DNA of 64,000 nucleotides from Epithemia pelagica. Taxonomy: Eukaryota; Bacillariophyta; Bacillariophyceae; Surirellales; Surirellaceae. This document shows positions 9,419 to 20,492 of this stretch, one piece after another. A program made the position numbers and the translations under genes. A model generated the notes under the pieces. The model was not told the DNA's origin, made no database searches, and was given only the letters and a program-made list of their open reading frames with translations. The DNA is taken from positions 992,001 to 1,056,000 of the forward strand of contig OX337231.1 in assembly GCA_946965045.2 (NCBI GenBank), in the 5' to 3' direction. The stretch's first letter is position 1; each line of letters opens with the position of its first letter.

Positions 9419-9662
9419 AAATCCTTGTTCTTCTAACGACGAGAGGCCATCTAGTTTAAAGGTGTTGTAGAGAGAATAGTACGAGTATTTGGACACATTG
9501 AGAGCTCCACCAGACAAGTCGAGGACGTCATTTGCATTTCAAGTCGATCACCAAACGATCCTACTTGTTACGACGAGAGGTCAATTTAAAGGTATAGTGC
9601 AGAAAATGGCACGAGCATTTGAACACATTGAGAGCTCCACCAGACAAACCGAGGACGTCATT
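9419..9662 (-). repeat. Diverged tandem duplication inside the RT relic
   Basis: The segments 9419-9532 and 9557-9662 are similar along their length and share the exact stretch cacattgagagctccacc. They are separated by about 25 bp. Both code for the same RT segment on the minus strand, so the duplication happened within the retroelement copy. Confidence 0.65.
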
Positions 9663-9842
9663 CCATCGTTGCAGATCGGTTTGGGCTTTGTTGATAAAGT
9701 TGGATGGGGTCTCCGTCTCCGGTGTTGGTCGTGTACAGTCGTTCACACTTCCGCTCGTGTCGTCCACAAAGCCGATCCCGATCATGTAGTCAGTTGTTTT
9801 GATTTCATCGTTCCCGTGGATTGGAATGTTGCGGGGGGGTAG
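9419..9842 (-). pseudogene. Decayed reverse-transcriptase relic with internal duplication
   Basis: Read on the minus strand, 9842-9558 encodes an RT palm fragment: IGIGFVDDTSGSVND, holding the FVDD active-site motif, followed by an LQRWNDVLGLSGGALNV segment and KCSCHFLHY. Stops and missing flanks show it is not a working gene. The piece coding for NDVLxLSGGALNV is present twice, at 9557-9662 and again, diverged, at 9419-9532 (NDVLDLSGGALNVSKYSYY). The class of retroelement could not be decided. The fragment is unrelated in sequence to the two intact elements in this window. Confidence 0.6.
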
Positions 9843-10856
9843 GTCTCAAACAGGATATTGCTGAAATTGTGAGAAACGTCGTAGTTCTATGTGCTTATTT
9901 TTTAGGTTCGCATTCGCATATTCTGGCATGCGCGATGGGGGAATTACTCGTTGGAAATCCGAAAGGGGAACGCCCAAACAACTTCTTGTCCCCGTCCCCC
10001 GTGTCTCACAAACTCCAGGTAGCTTTGTTCTCACTCTTCCTAAAAAGTGCCGCTGAATGTTTGTTCCTGTGCTAGTCTCTGTCACTCTGAAGAATGAGGT
10101 ATCTCACACATTTTCGTGGCAGTGGCGCCTGCGCAGGCTTGTCTGTCGCCTACTTCCGTCAGGATACGAAAGAAACGAAATCACAATACTCTCTGGTGTC
10201 TAACACCTGCCCATACCATCATGATTCAAGTCGAAAAGTTTTGATTATTTCGGTACCAGGAAGTTCCAGTTTTGTTGCCATGAAGCAACCGTATTTTCTG
10301 GACGATGATTATTAACGCATGAGACAGGTGGCACTGAGTGCCGTGTTTGTCTTGTTCATATCATGAAAGGCCAACAAAGTTCATTCATCCATGAAACGCT
10401 GGGAATACCTGTTAGAGTATCATATCTCATATGAAGCTATGATCACTTTTCGCTTCCACCAGAAAGATACCACAGGGTAGAGAAATGTAGCGTAACTAGC
10501 TCTACCGCTACCGCGTGATGGGCGTTGACTGTGGTGAATATTCTCCACTTCTTTTGCTTACTGCTGCAAAAACGAACATTCGAGTACTCATGTCTTTTCA
10601 TAGGCTTGGAATAGTCCGCAAATGTGGGTGGAGCACAGGAGAAAGATGCCAACTATATGTTTTAAAAGCATTGAACTTCAACTAAAATACTTTTTTCTTT
10701 TCTTGGCTTGAAGTTCCAGCACCACATCTGTCTACCCAGAGAGAGCTTCCCAAGGCGAAGCCCCAAATCTCTGCCACATCGACATCTTCAACACTGTCAA
10801 CACTGGCATCACTGGATCAAGTAAAGAGACATCACAAACTGAACAAATCACTGTTC
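9843..10856. other. Intergenic region, nothing supported
   Basis: No coding frame with recognisable features was found. The right part should hold the 3' untranslated region of the exonuclease gene on the minus strand. Confidence 0.4.
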
Positions 10857-11885
10857 TCAGGGGAAAGAGATAATTGGTAACCCTGCAAAGTACTGTTCGT
10901 ATTGTTCCCGTTGTCGTTGTTGTTCCACTAATACGCGTTGTCCTTCCTTGATTTGGGACGTCATGCAAGCTTCCCATCGCGGGCGATGGGATTTGTACAA
11001 GTCCAGTGCAGCGAGAGCATCTTCTGCTGGACTGTGCGGTTGGCCGATAACCTGAATTTCGCGGTTTAGCCGTTCTTGGGCCAATTCTTTGAGTTTACGG
11101 GGGTTCATTTGACCGTAGTGCATCTTCATGAAGGGCTCATACAATGCAGTGTCTCGAATCATATGCCACGGATGTTCCACTCCCAAACATTCCAAGTCAT
11201 TGCATAGACCATGGCCGATAAGAATCTTTCCTGCCAGTGCTGCCTGCACCTGAGGCCTTACTTCTTCCAATGGAGGGGCATTCTCGAGCTGATCCTCCGT
11301 GATACCAGAAACGAATGTTTTGTAGTCCGTAACTGGTTCTGTAGGTTTGACGTATTGATCCATCACGGTTCGGCCCTTCCAATCAATGAGAACAATTCTG
11401 GCACAAGCAGATTGTTGAGTCAGAGTTCCCACCATTTCGCAGTCTAGTGCAACATACTGAGACTTTGGAGGCATTACAGGCTTCTTGTAGTTATGCATGA
11501 ACTTGCTGTTATTTGTCCTCAATGAGTTGGCACTCGATGCATCAGAGGAATAAGATGAGTTCCCCATTGACGAAGCACTCGAGAATGAATGCTCAGAGTC
11601 TTGTCGATAATACATGTTTCGGCGTTCGTGGCTCTTTTGGGAATGGATGCTGCCAAACGATGATAAAGATGATACCCCACTTTGATCAGAACACTCTGAT
11701 AACCCCGAGTCCTGTCGGACGAAACCGGAACTGCGTCTACTTCCACTGTGATTAGAATTGTTTTTTCTTCTGGATCGATGGCGACTGCTTCGTTGGCTTG
11801 AATTGGTGCTTCTTGGTGTATGATACCTTGCTTTGTTATCCACGCTTTCGCTGTGATTGCTATCATTCTCAAGTTTTCGGTTCAT
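10857..11885 (-). CDS. REXO4-like DEDDh 3'-5' RNA exonuclease
   Basis: This 342-aa protein is encoded by a single exon. Residues 1-135 are Ser/Arg/His-rich and disordered. Residues from about 145 form an exonuclease domain of the REX4/ISG20 group, with Exo I (ALDCEMVGT), Exo II (GHGLCNDLECL) and Exo III (HSPAEDALAALDLY), giving the D-E-D-D-h catalytic set. Family members trim RNA ends, and yeast Rex4 acts in nucleolar pre-rRNA processing. The domain is complete and ends close to the C-terminus. The start is the first ATG of the frame. A role in rRNA maturation is inferred from the family, not shown here. Confidence 0.88.
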   Translation of the reverse strand: MNRKLENDSNHSESVDNKARYHTPRSTNSSQRSSRHRSRRKNNSNHSGSRRSSGFVRQDSGLSECSDQSGVSSLSSFGSIHSQKSHERRNMYYRQDSEHSFSSASSMGNSSYSSDASSANSLRTNNSKFMHNYKKPVMPPKSQYVALDCEMVGTLTQQSACARIVLIDWKGRTVMDQYVKPTEPVTDYKTFVSGITEDQLENAPPLEEVRPQVQAALAGKILIGHGLCNDLECLGVEHPWHMIRDTALYEPFMKMHYGQMNPRKLKELAQERLNREIQVIGQPHSPAEDALAALDLYKSHRPRWEACMTSQIKEGQRVLVEQQRQREQYEQYFAGLPIISFP

Positions 11886-12662
11886 TCCTTCCCCTCCTAC
11901 TCAACAGAAACAATTTCCACAAGGTCCAAAGGTATTCGTTTCGGGATAGTGTCTGTTTGTAGCAATCAACAGCAATGAAACGCACAATAGACACAAAGAA
12001 AGAGGGGCAACGGCAGAGATAGTCGCCAAGGTTGGCGGAGACATTCGAAAAACCGCCGGATTCGGCGTTGTCGGTTTTTCCCCAACCAAAAACCAAAACC
12101 ATGTCAATCAGAAAGGGGCGATAACCCGAGTGTTTTAAAAATCAAAAATGTTTCGAAGATTTACGCGCGTGAGAATTTCGGTAGTCAATGGTCACTCAAA
12201 GACTCTCCCCCTTGAGATTCTTGGGGTGCCCCCCAGAAGATGGACTTATCTCGTCTACTCGTATCGTATCTCTGGTTCTTGGGTCAAATCATCAGGGTTC
12301 GGGTTCGGGGTGGTCGTAGAACTTGCCGATGTGCCACAACCTATCACACGTTGTCTTTTGACATACGAGTATAAACTCATCTAGAAATGGACTTTGCATG
12401 CAGCGCCGGGGATTCGGGTTCAGGGATTCGGCTATCTTGGATCATGAGGTCACCCGACAGCTAGCGATACTCGCAGTACTAGATACCTCCTACAAACCTA
12501 CTCCTACCATAGCGATTGCTAAAAATAACGAACGCACTAATCAATACTATTTTCTGCAACTTGGTAACCGCCACCTGTAATATTTCGTACAACAAATCTG
12601 GTCTCGGGAATGCAAAAGTGTTCCTTATCAAAGATCTCCCATAAAAGCAACGCAACGAGCCG
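11886..12662. other. Intergenic region, nothing supported
   Basis: The left part is the promoter side of the REXO4-like gene and the right part is the 3' side of the MFS gene. Short A-rich and G-rich runs are present, but no gene or repeat was recognised. Confidence 0.4.
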
Positions 12663-14343
12663 CTATTCCATTTTCTCTCTCTTGGCCAAGATAGGCCCAA
12701 AATTCCGAAGAAGCAACGTACCACCGCTCACGTAGAGAGCCATTAACATGAGCCATGCCAAGGTCCATCCATGTTGCAGTCGGTGAATGAGCTGCGCAAA
12801 TCCTGCCCAGACGAAAGTGGCCGAAAAGTATCCCGCACCATTGACAAGCGAGAAGAAAACCGCCTTGTTACGGCCGAACTCTGGTGCCACAATTCCAGGT
12901 ATTTGGAAGAATTGAAACGACAGCGTGGAGGCCATAATACCAGATAAGCCTGCTACTACAGCAGCTCTAGCGACTTTAGATGCCATCAACTGTGGTAACC
13001 ACGGTCCTCCGCACAAAGCCAATCCCAAGGTAGCAGCAGCACCAACGGCATAGTTGTTCCTTATGAACCGGAGTTTTTTGGCAGTGCCCTGGAGCTTTTG
13101 GAAGATACGCCCTCGACTTAGACCATGAAGAAAACCGACGGTAACACTCATCGTTAGTCCACCGCAGATTGATTCAGGAAGTCCAGAAGTGTACGCGTAG
13201 AATGATCCCAGGATTCGATCACTTGTTCTGGCGAGGAAGAGTGTTCCATGCACAAAAGCGAATATCCAGAAGATTGGTTTGGAAACAACATCTTTGAACG
13301 ATTCAACAAATGATGTTTTCTCTTGCTCTTCGGCGCTCACTCGAGTATGTTCCGTTAGGAAAAAGTGGCTCATTAAGGCTCCACATACTGATACAATTGC
13401 ACCAACGCGAGCCACGGCTTGCCATGAACCCAATAGGGGCAGTAGTGCCGTACCGCCAGTTTTCCCTGCAAGAACACCAGCCATGCTCATGAAACTCAGG
13501 GTCGTAATTGCAGTGGCGAAGTTAACGGGGTGTCCATCAAAATGGTTGGCCAGTACGACAGAACAAGCAGTCCACTGCATCGACATACAAAATTCCATGG
13601 AGGCGAGGATCCAACCGAACAAAACCGTAGACTTGTTGAAAGAGAAAACAAGAGATCCCAATGCCATTGCTGTCATGTAGATTGACATAGCTCGGCCTCC
13701 GCCAAGTGACTGGCACACATATCCGTTGACAAGTTTTCCCATACCAGCCCCAAAAGTTGATAAGGACGCCGCCATGGCCACAAAAGCAGCAGGGGCAATA
13801 GATGAGGCACCAGATTGTTCAGAGGCAATAACGGGCATCAAAATGATTGGGATTGTCTGCGCGAAGACGTTGAAGAACTCAACTATCCCAACCATCGAAC
13901 TAAATCGGCGATCAGCCCCTTCTAACTTTTCTACAGCAGTTGCAGATTCATTCATATCCACCGATAAGGGCGACTTCTGCGTTGTTACGTCTTGAGATTC
14001 ATCTTCTGGTATGTTTTGAGATGCCATAGAGGGTGGAAGGTGTGATGTTGACGCAACGAACCTCTTTTGAGAAGCGGCGTCGTTGTTGGGAATCTCATCC
14101 ATGTATCCACCACGAAAAGGACTCTGAAGATATAATCTCGGTTTATGATGTACAGAAGGCATCGCCAGTCCCTGAAATCCCTCCGCCAAAGCGGGCTGAA
14201 AGCACAGCGTGCTCACAACAGTGAAAAGAAGTCGTTTCCTGCATACGGAAATAGGAGGATTGGTATGATGTATGAGCGAACCTTATGTATTCTTTCGAAG
14301 CACACATGGGAGGGAGCGATTTCAACCTGCTCAGTACTTACAT
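12663..14343 (-). CDS. Major facilitator superfamily transporter, start codon split by an intron
   Basis: The exons are 14342-14343 (the bases AT) and 12663-14238, joined across a 103-bp GT-AG intron (donor GTAAGT, acceptor tatgcag). The join creates ATG followed by KRLLFTVVSTLCFQPALA, a clear signal peptide that is otherwise open but lacks a start. The product has 525 aa. After about 100 variable residues there are about 12 hydrophobic segments in MFS order, including a cytosolic loop near the middle (SAEEQEKTSF). The substrate is unknown; the overall look is of the large MFS_1 group. The signal peptide suggests passage through the ER, and the Phe in LCFQP leaves plastid-envelope targeting possible. 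The first possible unspliced start is a GTG, so the spliced model is preferred. Confidence 0.8.
14239..14341 (-). other. Intron interrupting a start codon
   Basis: This 103-bp intron has a consensus donor (GTAAGT at 14341-14336) and an acceptor ending tgcag at 14239. Its removal joins AT to G and makes the only ATG in frame with the signal peptide of the MFS transporter. Confidence 0.7.
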
Positions 14344-15242
14344 AGTAAACGACTTAGTAGCTGAAAGAAGCAGCTTGTATGGTTTCTATTCAAAAGGATG
14401 GGGTTGTACTTGTTGAACCTTCATTTGGGCCTTCTGATTCAATTCTATTTTGGGTCAGCGACGAAAACGTCAACATCAAAGAGGAAAGAAGTCTGTCAAT
14501 GAATCTGCAACCAACGCCCAAAACTCGAGCCCACCCCGTGTCGTTTTTTAGTCGCTGTTAGGGAATCTCTGGGTACGGCGCAGTCTCTTTTCCTTACGTT
14601 TGGGGTAGGTAGCTTGTGCTGAGAGTAATTTTGACCATGACCAAAATCTAGAGTGCAAGAAACTTCGATTTAAGCACACGCATAGAGAACCCGTAGAGAT
14701 TTTCGTGCGCACCAGGGAAATAGCAACGGGATTCAGCATGTCAGAGAATGTGTCAGTTACGCAAGGAGTAGTTCTATCAGTCAACTCCCAATGTTGCGGC
14801 TCCCACTCACTATCACAACGGAAGTGAAGATGCCTAAATGTACAATCTCACGATGAACCCATTACGAGTGGATCAGCAGAACAATGCAATGTATCACAAG
14901 GTCTCTGTCGAACGTATAATGTCTATCATCGCATTTTATCTTGATTCTATAGGAGTACCTAGGTAAACGCAGTCACCTATCACCGATTTTGATCTCTGTA
15001 GAAGCGGTCCCTATTAGAGAGCAATGATGTCAACCATGAATTCAGGAGTAGAAATCAGCTGTTCATTAAACGTTTACGGGGCCCACCATTCGTTAACTGG
15101 TCTATTAAGGAGCCAGCTTGTGTTGTAGCCTAAATGATTCCCCACATCTGATTTTCAATAGTTACCAAAGCGGTAGCTGCCTGTTCACCGCCCAAACATC
15201 ACAAATCACTGCAAAATTCTTTTTACCAGAATCATGCTATCC
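14344..15242. other. Intergenic region, nothing supported
   Basis: This stretch lies between the MFS 5' end and the 3' end of the phosphatase gene, both on the minus strand. It should contain the MFS promoter. No gene, repeat or RNA was recognised. Confidence 0.4.
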
Positions 15243-16515
15243 TCACACGACAGGTGGTTGTGCTTCCGCAATCCTCTCATGGCATCGGAAGCGTTCTCGG
15301 ACAATAGGACGAACGTCGCTGGTCGCCCGCAATTTTTCCAAGAACTTGGCCAACTTTAACAATTCACGATCATTGGGATCGTCAAACCAAGATTCGATGG
15401 GAATACCGTTGTCTACTTGGAAACCAAATGCATGTGGAGAGTTGTCCACTATTACTGTCTTGGTAAGATCCCTACCCAAGACGTTCAAATCCTTCAAGAA
15501 GTTGCCCTCAACCGCCATGCAAGACTCCCGGAACAAGCGGTGTTGGATATAGATTCCATCTGTGCATCAACAAATATAAGTGAGAAATAGATCCGTTAAC
15601 GTAAGGAGAGCGGCCAACTTCCTGCATACCTGGGTCAATGAGATTCAAGAGCTCATCAGCGTATACCTTCTGCGACGCGGTGAAAACAATAACTTCGTAG
15701 TTGCCTTGAATCTTCTTCAAGAAATTTTTCAAGAACGGCCGTAGACGAACATGGACCTGATATGTCGCACCATGAAACTCCACTGGGAAAGTAAGGTCAG
15801 CATCCGGAATGGCCTCAACTGTACAATGTACAAGAGTTTCGTCAAGATCCAAGACCAGAGTAATAGGCGGAGCGCTAGGCGACTTGGCAGGAAGCGTTAC
15901 TTTGGGGCAAAGATGACTGACCACTCCATAAGGAGGGAGTGTCTTGATGTACTGCCACGGGTTGAACTCGTCATCATCGGCGTGATCTTCCTCCATTGGT
16001 TGCAGAGACCCACAGGACACCTCATCTTCAATGTCATGGTCTTCATCTTCCGGGGTACTGCCATGACTTGGAGAAGAGCTCGACTCAGAAGCCGTGGGAG
16101 CCTCGGTCAAATTGTCGTCTTTCAACGCGTCAGGAGACTCATGCTGAGACAAGAAACTCAAGACTGGCGAAAACAGAGCATCAACTTTACGCCCCACCCA
16201 AGAAGTGTCCTCTTCTTCCACATGATCATTCGGTTCACGGTGCACCGCCTTGGGAGGATGCATAGGACTCATGGCATTCTCGTCTGATCTGCGGGATGGC
16301 CGAGGTGGCATGGGGCTGGTAACCGTGCCATTCGTATCCATACGGTTGACAGTGCCAGGAGTTTTCACAGACAAGCCCGGAGATGCCAATTGTTGCTTGT
16401 TGGTTCCTGGCCTCTCAAGCGATGATCGTGGACGCTTAATGGAGGCAATAGGGGTGTGAGGGTTGGCATAATTATGCCGCGGAGGCGTTTTGGAAGGGAT
16501 TTCGGTCTTCGTCAT
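15243..16515 (-). CDS. SCP/NLI-interacting-factor type phosphatase (FCP1-like HAD)
   Basis: The exons are 15630-16515 and 15243-15559, with a 70-bp intron and donor GTATGC; the product has 400 aa. The first 210 residues are Pro/Ser/Glu-rich and disordered. The C-terminal catalytic domain carries [10 protein letters not shown] (HAD motif I, nucleophile and acid Asp, near residue 218), the VIVFTAS motif and, after the intron, [31 protein letters not shown], which is diagnostic of small CTD phosphatases. Known members dephosphorylate serines, classically in the RNA polymerase II C-terminal repeat. The join restores [18 protein letters not shown], matching the family across the splice site. The in-frame ATG at 16515 is chosen because upstream codons offer only a GTG. 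Confidence 0.88.
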
Positions 16516-17242
16516 GGCAGAAGACAGTGGTGATTGTAAGGATGTCAATGCACAGCGTGAAGGGAAGGAGGTGCCAATTGCCTGTCTCTCGACCACACAC
16601 AACCGAATAGGTAGTCTTTCTCGTTGCTTTTCTCGCTCAAGCGAACTCAAACAAAGCCACACACACGATTATACTCTTGACCAATCAATTCAATATTATG
16701 GTCAGCGCTGCGATAATGGGCTGCAGTGTGGTTGCTTCTGCCCGCACAACACTTCTTGTTGGAAAATAGTGACTGGGTGACCGGCGTGCGAGAAAGCCAG
16801 TCCTCAAATGCCGTTGATGTGACTTAGGTATTAGGTAGTGTATGGAGGAAATGCCAAAGTACTCTTTGGTCTATAGCGAAACAGGTCGTGAAATGATTTT
16901 CGTTGTGCTCGTGTATCGTCTACGGTTGTTTGGTGATTGGTGTCACGCACAAGACATGAGGCTGGCGCGAAGAATTTTTTGTCTCGGCTCGGAATGTCTA
17001 AGAGCGCCCGGCGCGACTGGGTGTCACATTTATGGTGGGGGAAGCATTCTATCAGGTTAGCTAGGAAATTTCGAATGCCATGTCGTTTTTCGCCCGGTGG
17101 CATGCCAGTCATTTTGGAAGGGACACAAAGTGAGCGTCAAGTTGCTCGTCCCGTGGCCAAAATTTCATCGGATGGCATGCGATTTTGCCTTGGATTGATC
17201 TGTACTCGTGCAAATGGCGCGAATTCTTGAAGTGCTAGCCCC
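16516..17242. promoter_or_regulatory. Divergent intergenic region, phosphatase / BTB-like gene
   Basis: This 727-bp region separates two genes transcribed away from each other and must hold both promoters. No gene, repeat or named regulatory motif was recognised in it. Confidence 0.4.
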
Positions 17243-19834
17243 ATGTCGTCGCCCAAAACTATCGATAACAACAACAGTCCGGCTTGTAGAAGTCCAAGCA
17301 CTCCTTTGTCTTGGAGGGCCTTGGAAAGTGTAGCGCGAATGCAAGTTCTCTACTTGGGGAAAGAAAACAATCCCTTATCGGATGCGATGAATCCCACCAC
17401 AGAAAATGACTGTAATGCTGACATCACTCGCCATTCATACGACAGAGCTCATATGCGCTCCTTAATGGAGGACATGAGTGCAAGTACGTTTGCCCATGAG
17501 CAAGGTTCCGCCGACCGTGCTGGGATGACCAGTGCTGGAAGCAACAGTAGTTGTCGGTCCTATTCCCCCTTTGAGGAAAGCACCACTTGTCACAGTCAAA
17601 CCTCGGGAGTTTCCTTTCATTCGGAATCGGCATCGTTGCGTTTGGCACCTCGAGTACCAACCCCTCTCTCCGATATGAACGGTTCGCACTACCACCGCCA
17701 AAATGGTGCAATGAGAAGATCACCAGAGGCCTTCTCAAAGCCCTCGACGCTCCCAGGAGATTTATCCGTTTCCAGCATTCCAGAATCACCCTCTGTGACA
17801 CCGTCACGACGATCGCAAGCGCCTTGTTTGGACGCAAGTCCAGTCATAGTGGAGTCCAGCTCCTCCAGATCCACAATTCATTTGAGCAATCAAAGAAATG
17901 GCAGTGAAACAAGACCGAACAGAACTCCTAGACTCACTCAACAAACAGAAGATTCACCTCGTGGTGATAGCCACGGCTTACCACAGCCCAATCAGCGTAA
18001 TTTCACAGAGTCTCCACGTCGAACCAGAATACCTGAAAATGAACAAATCACTGGCTTGAGAGGTCGCGCTCGTTCGCGACTAAAGGACCGAGCAGCAAAA
18101 CAGTATAGGCGTCCCATTTCAAAAGTCTCTCGAGATAGTCACAGCTCGGTCTCGTCTTGTTCGGGACAGGAGAGTCGTGCGTCGCCACGCCTTCCAAAGA
18201 TTGTTGATCCATATACACAAGAATTGGTCGAGAAGAACTCTCCGGATGAAAAAGTTCACCGTGCTGAGCCAGCGTCCAACTACGTTTCACGGTCTCAAAA
18301 ACAACGTCGGAACCCCCCTGAATATTCCGATAAACGAACTCCTACACATGAGCCTTCAAACTCGGTTGCGCCAGAAAAGGAAGGGGCAAGTCCTGCAGAA
18401 CGGTCAAGCGATGAATCGGACCATGGTCGCAAGAGCCATAGCCCGTATCCCTCGTCGCAATCCGACTCGGGCATTGAAGAACGGAGTGGTCGACGTTCGC
18501 AACGGAGACACGATTATGAATCGCGGTCAGCAACTTCCTCCCACTATTCCGTCCCTCTGGACGCCACGGTCATGTTGAAAAACAATGTCATTGAGCTTCA
18601 CTCGTCGCACATTTTGGCGTATTCCTCACCCGTTCTGGCCGAGAAAATGCATCGCGAAGAACGAGGACGAAACTATACCTTGGACATACCAAATGGATCA
18701 ATCAAGGAATGGCGCGTGGTAAAGCCCTTTCTTCAACCCCATTCGGTGCAGCAGGCGGTCGTGACTACGCGAAATATCCCAATTCTTCTCCCCTGGTTTC
18801 ATGAATTGAAATTGGACATTTTACTCAAAGAATGCGATTTGCTCTTGTCGACATTGACCATGCCCCTGGAGAATCCCACCAAGCATGATTGGAATGACAT
18901 TGTATTGATGGCGCATATATGCAGTCTTGCCGAACTTCCGCAAACTTGGAAGACGAGTTTGGACACCTTACAGACCTATTTGGCCCATTATCCGCAAGTG
19001 TTGTGTACCGAAAAGACCAATCTCGACATTTTCATGAACTTGATGCGAGAGTGTTCCGAGGCACGTGATTTTTTGTGGTCCACCTTAAACGCATACCTAC
19101 CCGCCGACATGTTTCTGTTAAACGAAAATCTGGAGGAAGATGACCATGATGTGGCCGCCACACTGGTGACAAACTCATTGTTCCCGTATTTGCTTAGGGA
19201 GCGGTTGCACCAACATGTTTCCTCACAGCAACAACAAGTGCGAAAGGAAAAAGAAATGGAACGATTGAGAAAATGGCATCAACGAAAAAAGGCACTGGAA
19301 CAGGCAGGACAGGAATTGGAGGAAATGCAAAAGTACAATTCTATCTTGGCTGATGACTCGGGTACATGGACAGAACCATCGTGGATGCAACCGGACGACC
19401 AGACTGTGGGTTACGCCAACGTCATTCAAGAAAGAGAAGAAGAAGAGGAAGAAATGGATTTCCCCGAGGTGGACAATGCCTCGAAGAATCCATCATCTGA
19501 AACCGAGACAAATCTGAATGCGTGGGCGGATTTTGCGGCCTGGTGGCAATCGTGGGCTCAGGGCAAGGGGGTAGGATGCCCCGAAGATTGCAACAAAAAT
19601 CAGGTCGCGGCCACCGAACCCGTTCCCAAACGCACGGCGTGGCTCGAAACCATCTTGCGCAATCTCAAACGACCTTCCTTGTTTGATGCATCGGCAGGAG
19701 CAGCAGCGACAACACCGCACAAACGATCCACTCTCAAAAGCACCCAAAAGTACTCGATAACACCCAAAAAGTCGAACAACGGTTCCAAGTCAAAGTCCTC
19801 TCGCAAGGGCGATCCGCGCAAGTTTGCCTGTTAA
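17243..19834 (+). CDS. Large protein with BTB/POZ-like domain and coiled coil
   Basis: This single-exon protein has 863 aa. Residues 1-435 are rich in Ser, Arg and Pro and look disordered. From about 440 to 560 there is a BTB/POZ-like fold: DATVMLKNNVIELHSSHILAYSSPVLAEKM matches the pattern in which a ligand-type domain begins with polar and hydrophobic alternation and SxxLAxxSPVF. A helical region (WNDIVLMAHICSLAEL onwards) resembles the BACK-like segment that follows such domains. A charged coiled coil (about 655-705) and a basic Ser/Lys-rich tail end the protein. BTB domains mediate dimerisation or recruit Cullin-3 ligases. Partners here are unknown, and the BTB call is by pattern only. 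Confidence 0.65.
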   Translation: MSSPKTIDNNNSPACRSPSTPLSWRALESVARMQVLYLGKENNPLSDAMNPTTENDCNADITRHSYDRAHMRSLMEDMSASTFAHEQGSADRAGMTSAGSNSSCRSYSPFEESTTCHSQTSGVSFHSESASLRLAPRVPTPLSDMNGSHYHRQNGAMRRSPEAFSKPSTLPGDLSVSSIPESPSVTPSRRSQAPCLDASPVIVESSSSRSTIHLSNQRNGSETRPNRTPRLTQQTEDSPRGDSHGLPQPNQRNFTESPRRTRIPENEQITGLRGRARSRLKDRAAKQYRRPISKVSRDSHSSVSSCSGQESRASPRLPKIVDPYTQELVEKNSPDEKVHRAEPASNYVSRSQKQRRNPPEYSDKRTPTHEPSNSVAPEKEGASPAERSSDESDHGRKSHSPYPSSQSDSGIEERSGRRSQRRHDYESRSATSSHYSVPLDATVMLKNNVIELHSSHILAYSSPVLAEKMHREERGRNYTLDIPNGSIKEWRVVKPFLQPHSVQQAVVTTRNIPILLPWFHELKLDILLKECDLLLSTLTMPLENPTKHDWNDIVLMAHICSLAELPQTWKTSLDTLQTYLAHYPQVLCTEKTNLDIFMNLMRECSEARDFLWSTLNAYLPADMFLLNENLEEDDHDVAATLVTNSLFPYLLRERLHQHVSSQQQQVRKEKEMERLRKWHQRKKALEQAGQELEEMQKYNSILADDSGTWTEPSWMQPDDQTVGYANVIQEREEEEEEMDFPEVDNASKNPSSETETNLNAWADFAAWWQSWAQGKGVGCPEDCNKNQVAATEPVPKRTAWLETILRNLKRPSLFDASAGAAATTPHKRSTLKSTQKYSITPKKSNNGSKSKSSRKGDPRKFAC

Positions 19835-20492
19835 TTGGGAGTCTGTCGACCGGGCGGCGATAATCGTTACTGCGTTTAGTTGGTCCCAGGGAAGGGGACG
19901 ATGACACTCGGGATCGAGGGGGGAAGCAATAGGAGGAGCGTCACTTTTATTTTAGGGAAGCATACGAGTAACGTAACGGGTATGTTACAATCCCACTCAC
20001 CGACTTTGATTCCTTTTTATAGTTCACGCATCTATTCGTATGTAGTGTTGAGATGGACTCGTTGATGTGAATGCTTTTCGGAAGAAGATCCAAACTTGTG
20101 AGACGGGCGCTGGCACAACACGTTTCCTTCGATACATTTAAATAAGCTCAATGATACAGTTACTATTGCCTCATTCCGAAAAAGTTTTTCATTCGGTAGG
20201 GATATTATTGAGGAGTTTCATCCCCCGAATCCCGAATCAATCGCATGCATCGCAGGAAACGCATTGGTGAAACGATGTGGAAGAGGAAAGGAACTCACTC
20301 ATCTCTCAGATGCTTTGTGGTTGCACTTGATACCTCAAATTAGAAGGTAACAACACGAAATTCTGTGGTATTTAAAAGGCAACGACAAGAGCTCCACTCG
20401 AAATCTGTGGTTATACACTTTGATCGGTTGGAGACGACAAACGGCAACACGGCATTGTTTCTACAAGACAAGATTTGTGTGACACGTTCGAA
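19835..20492. other. Intergenic region, nothing supported
   Basis: This holds the 3' side of the BTB-like gene and the promoter of the galactosyltransferase gene. No other feature was recognised. Confidence 0.4.
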
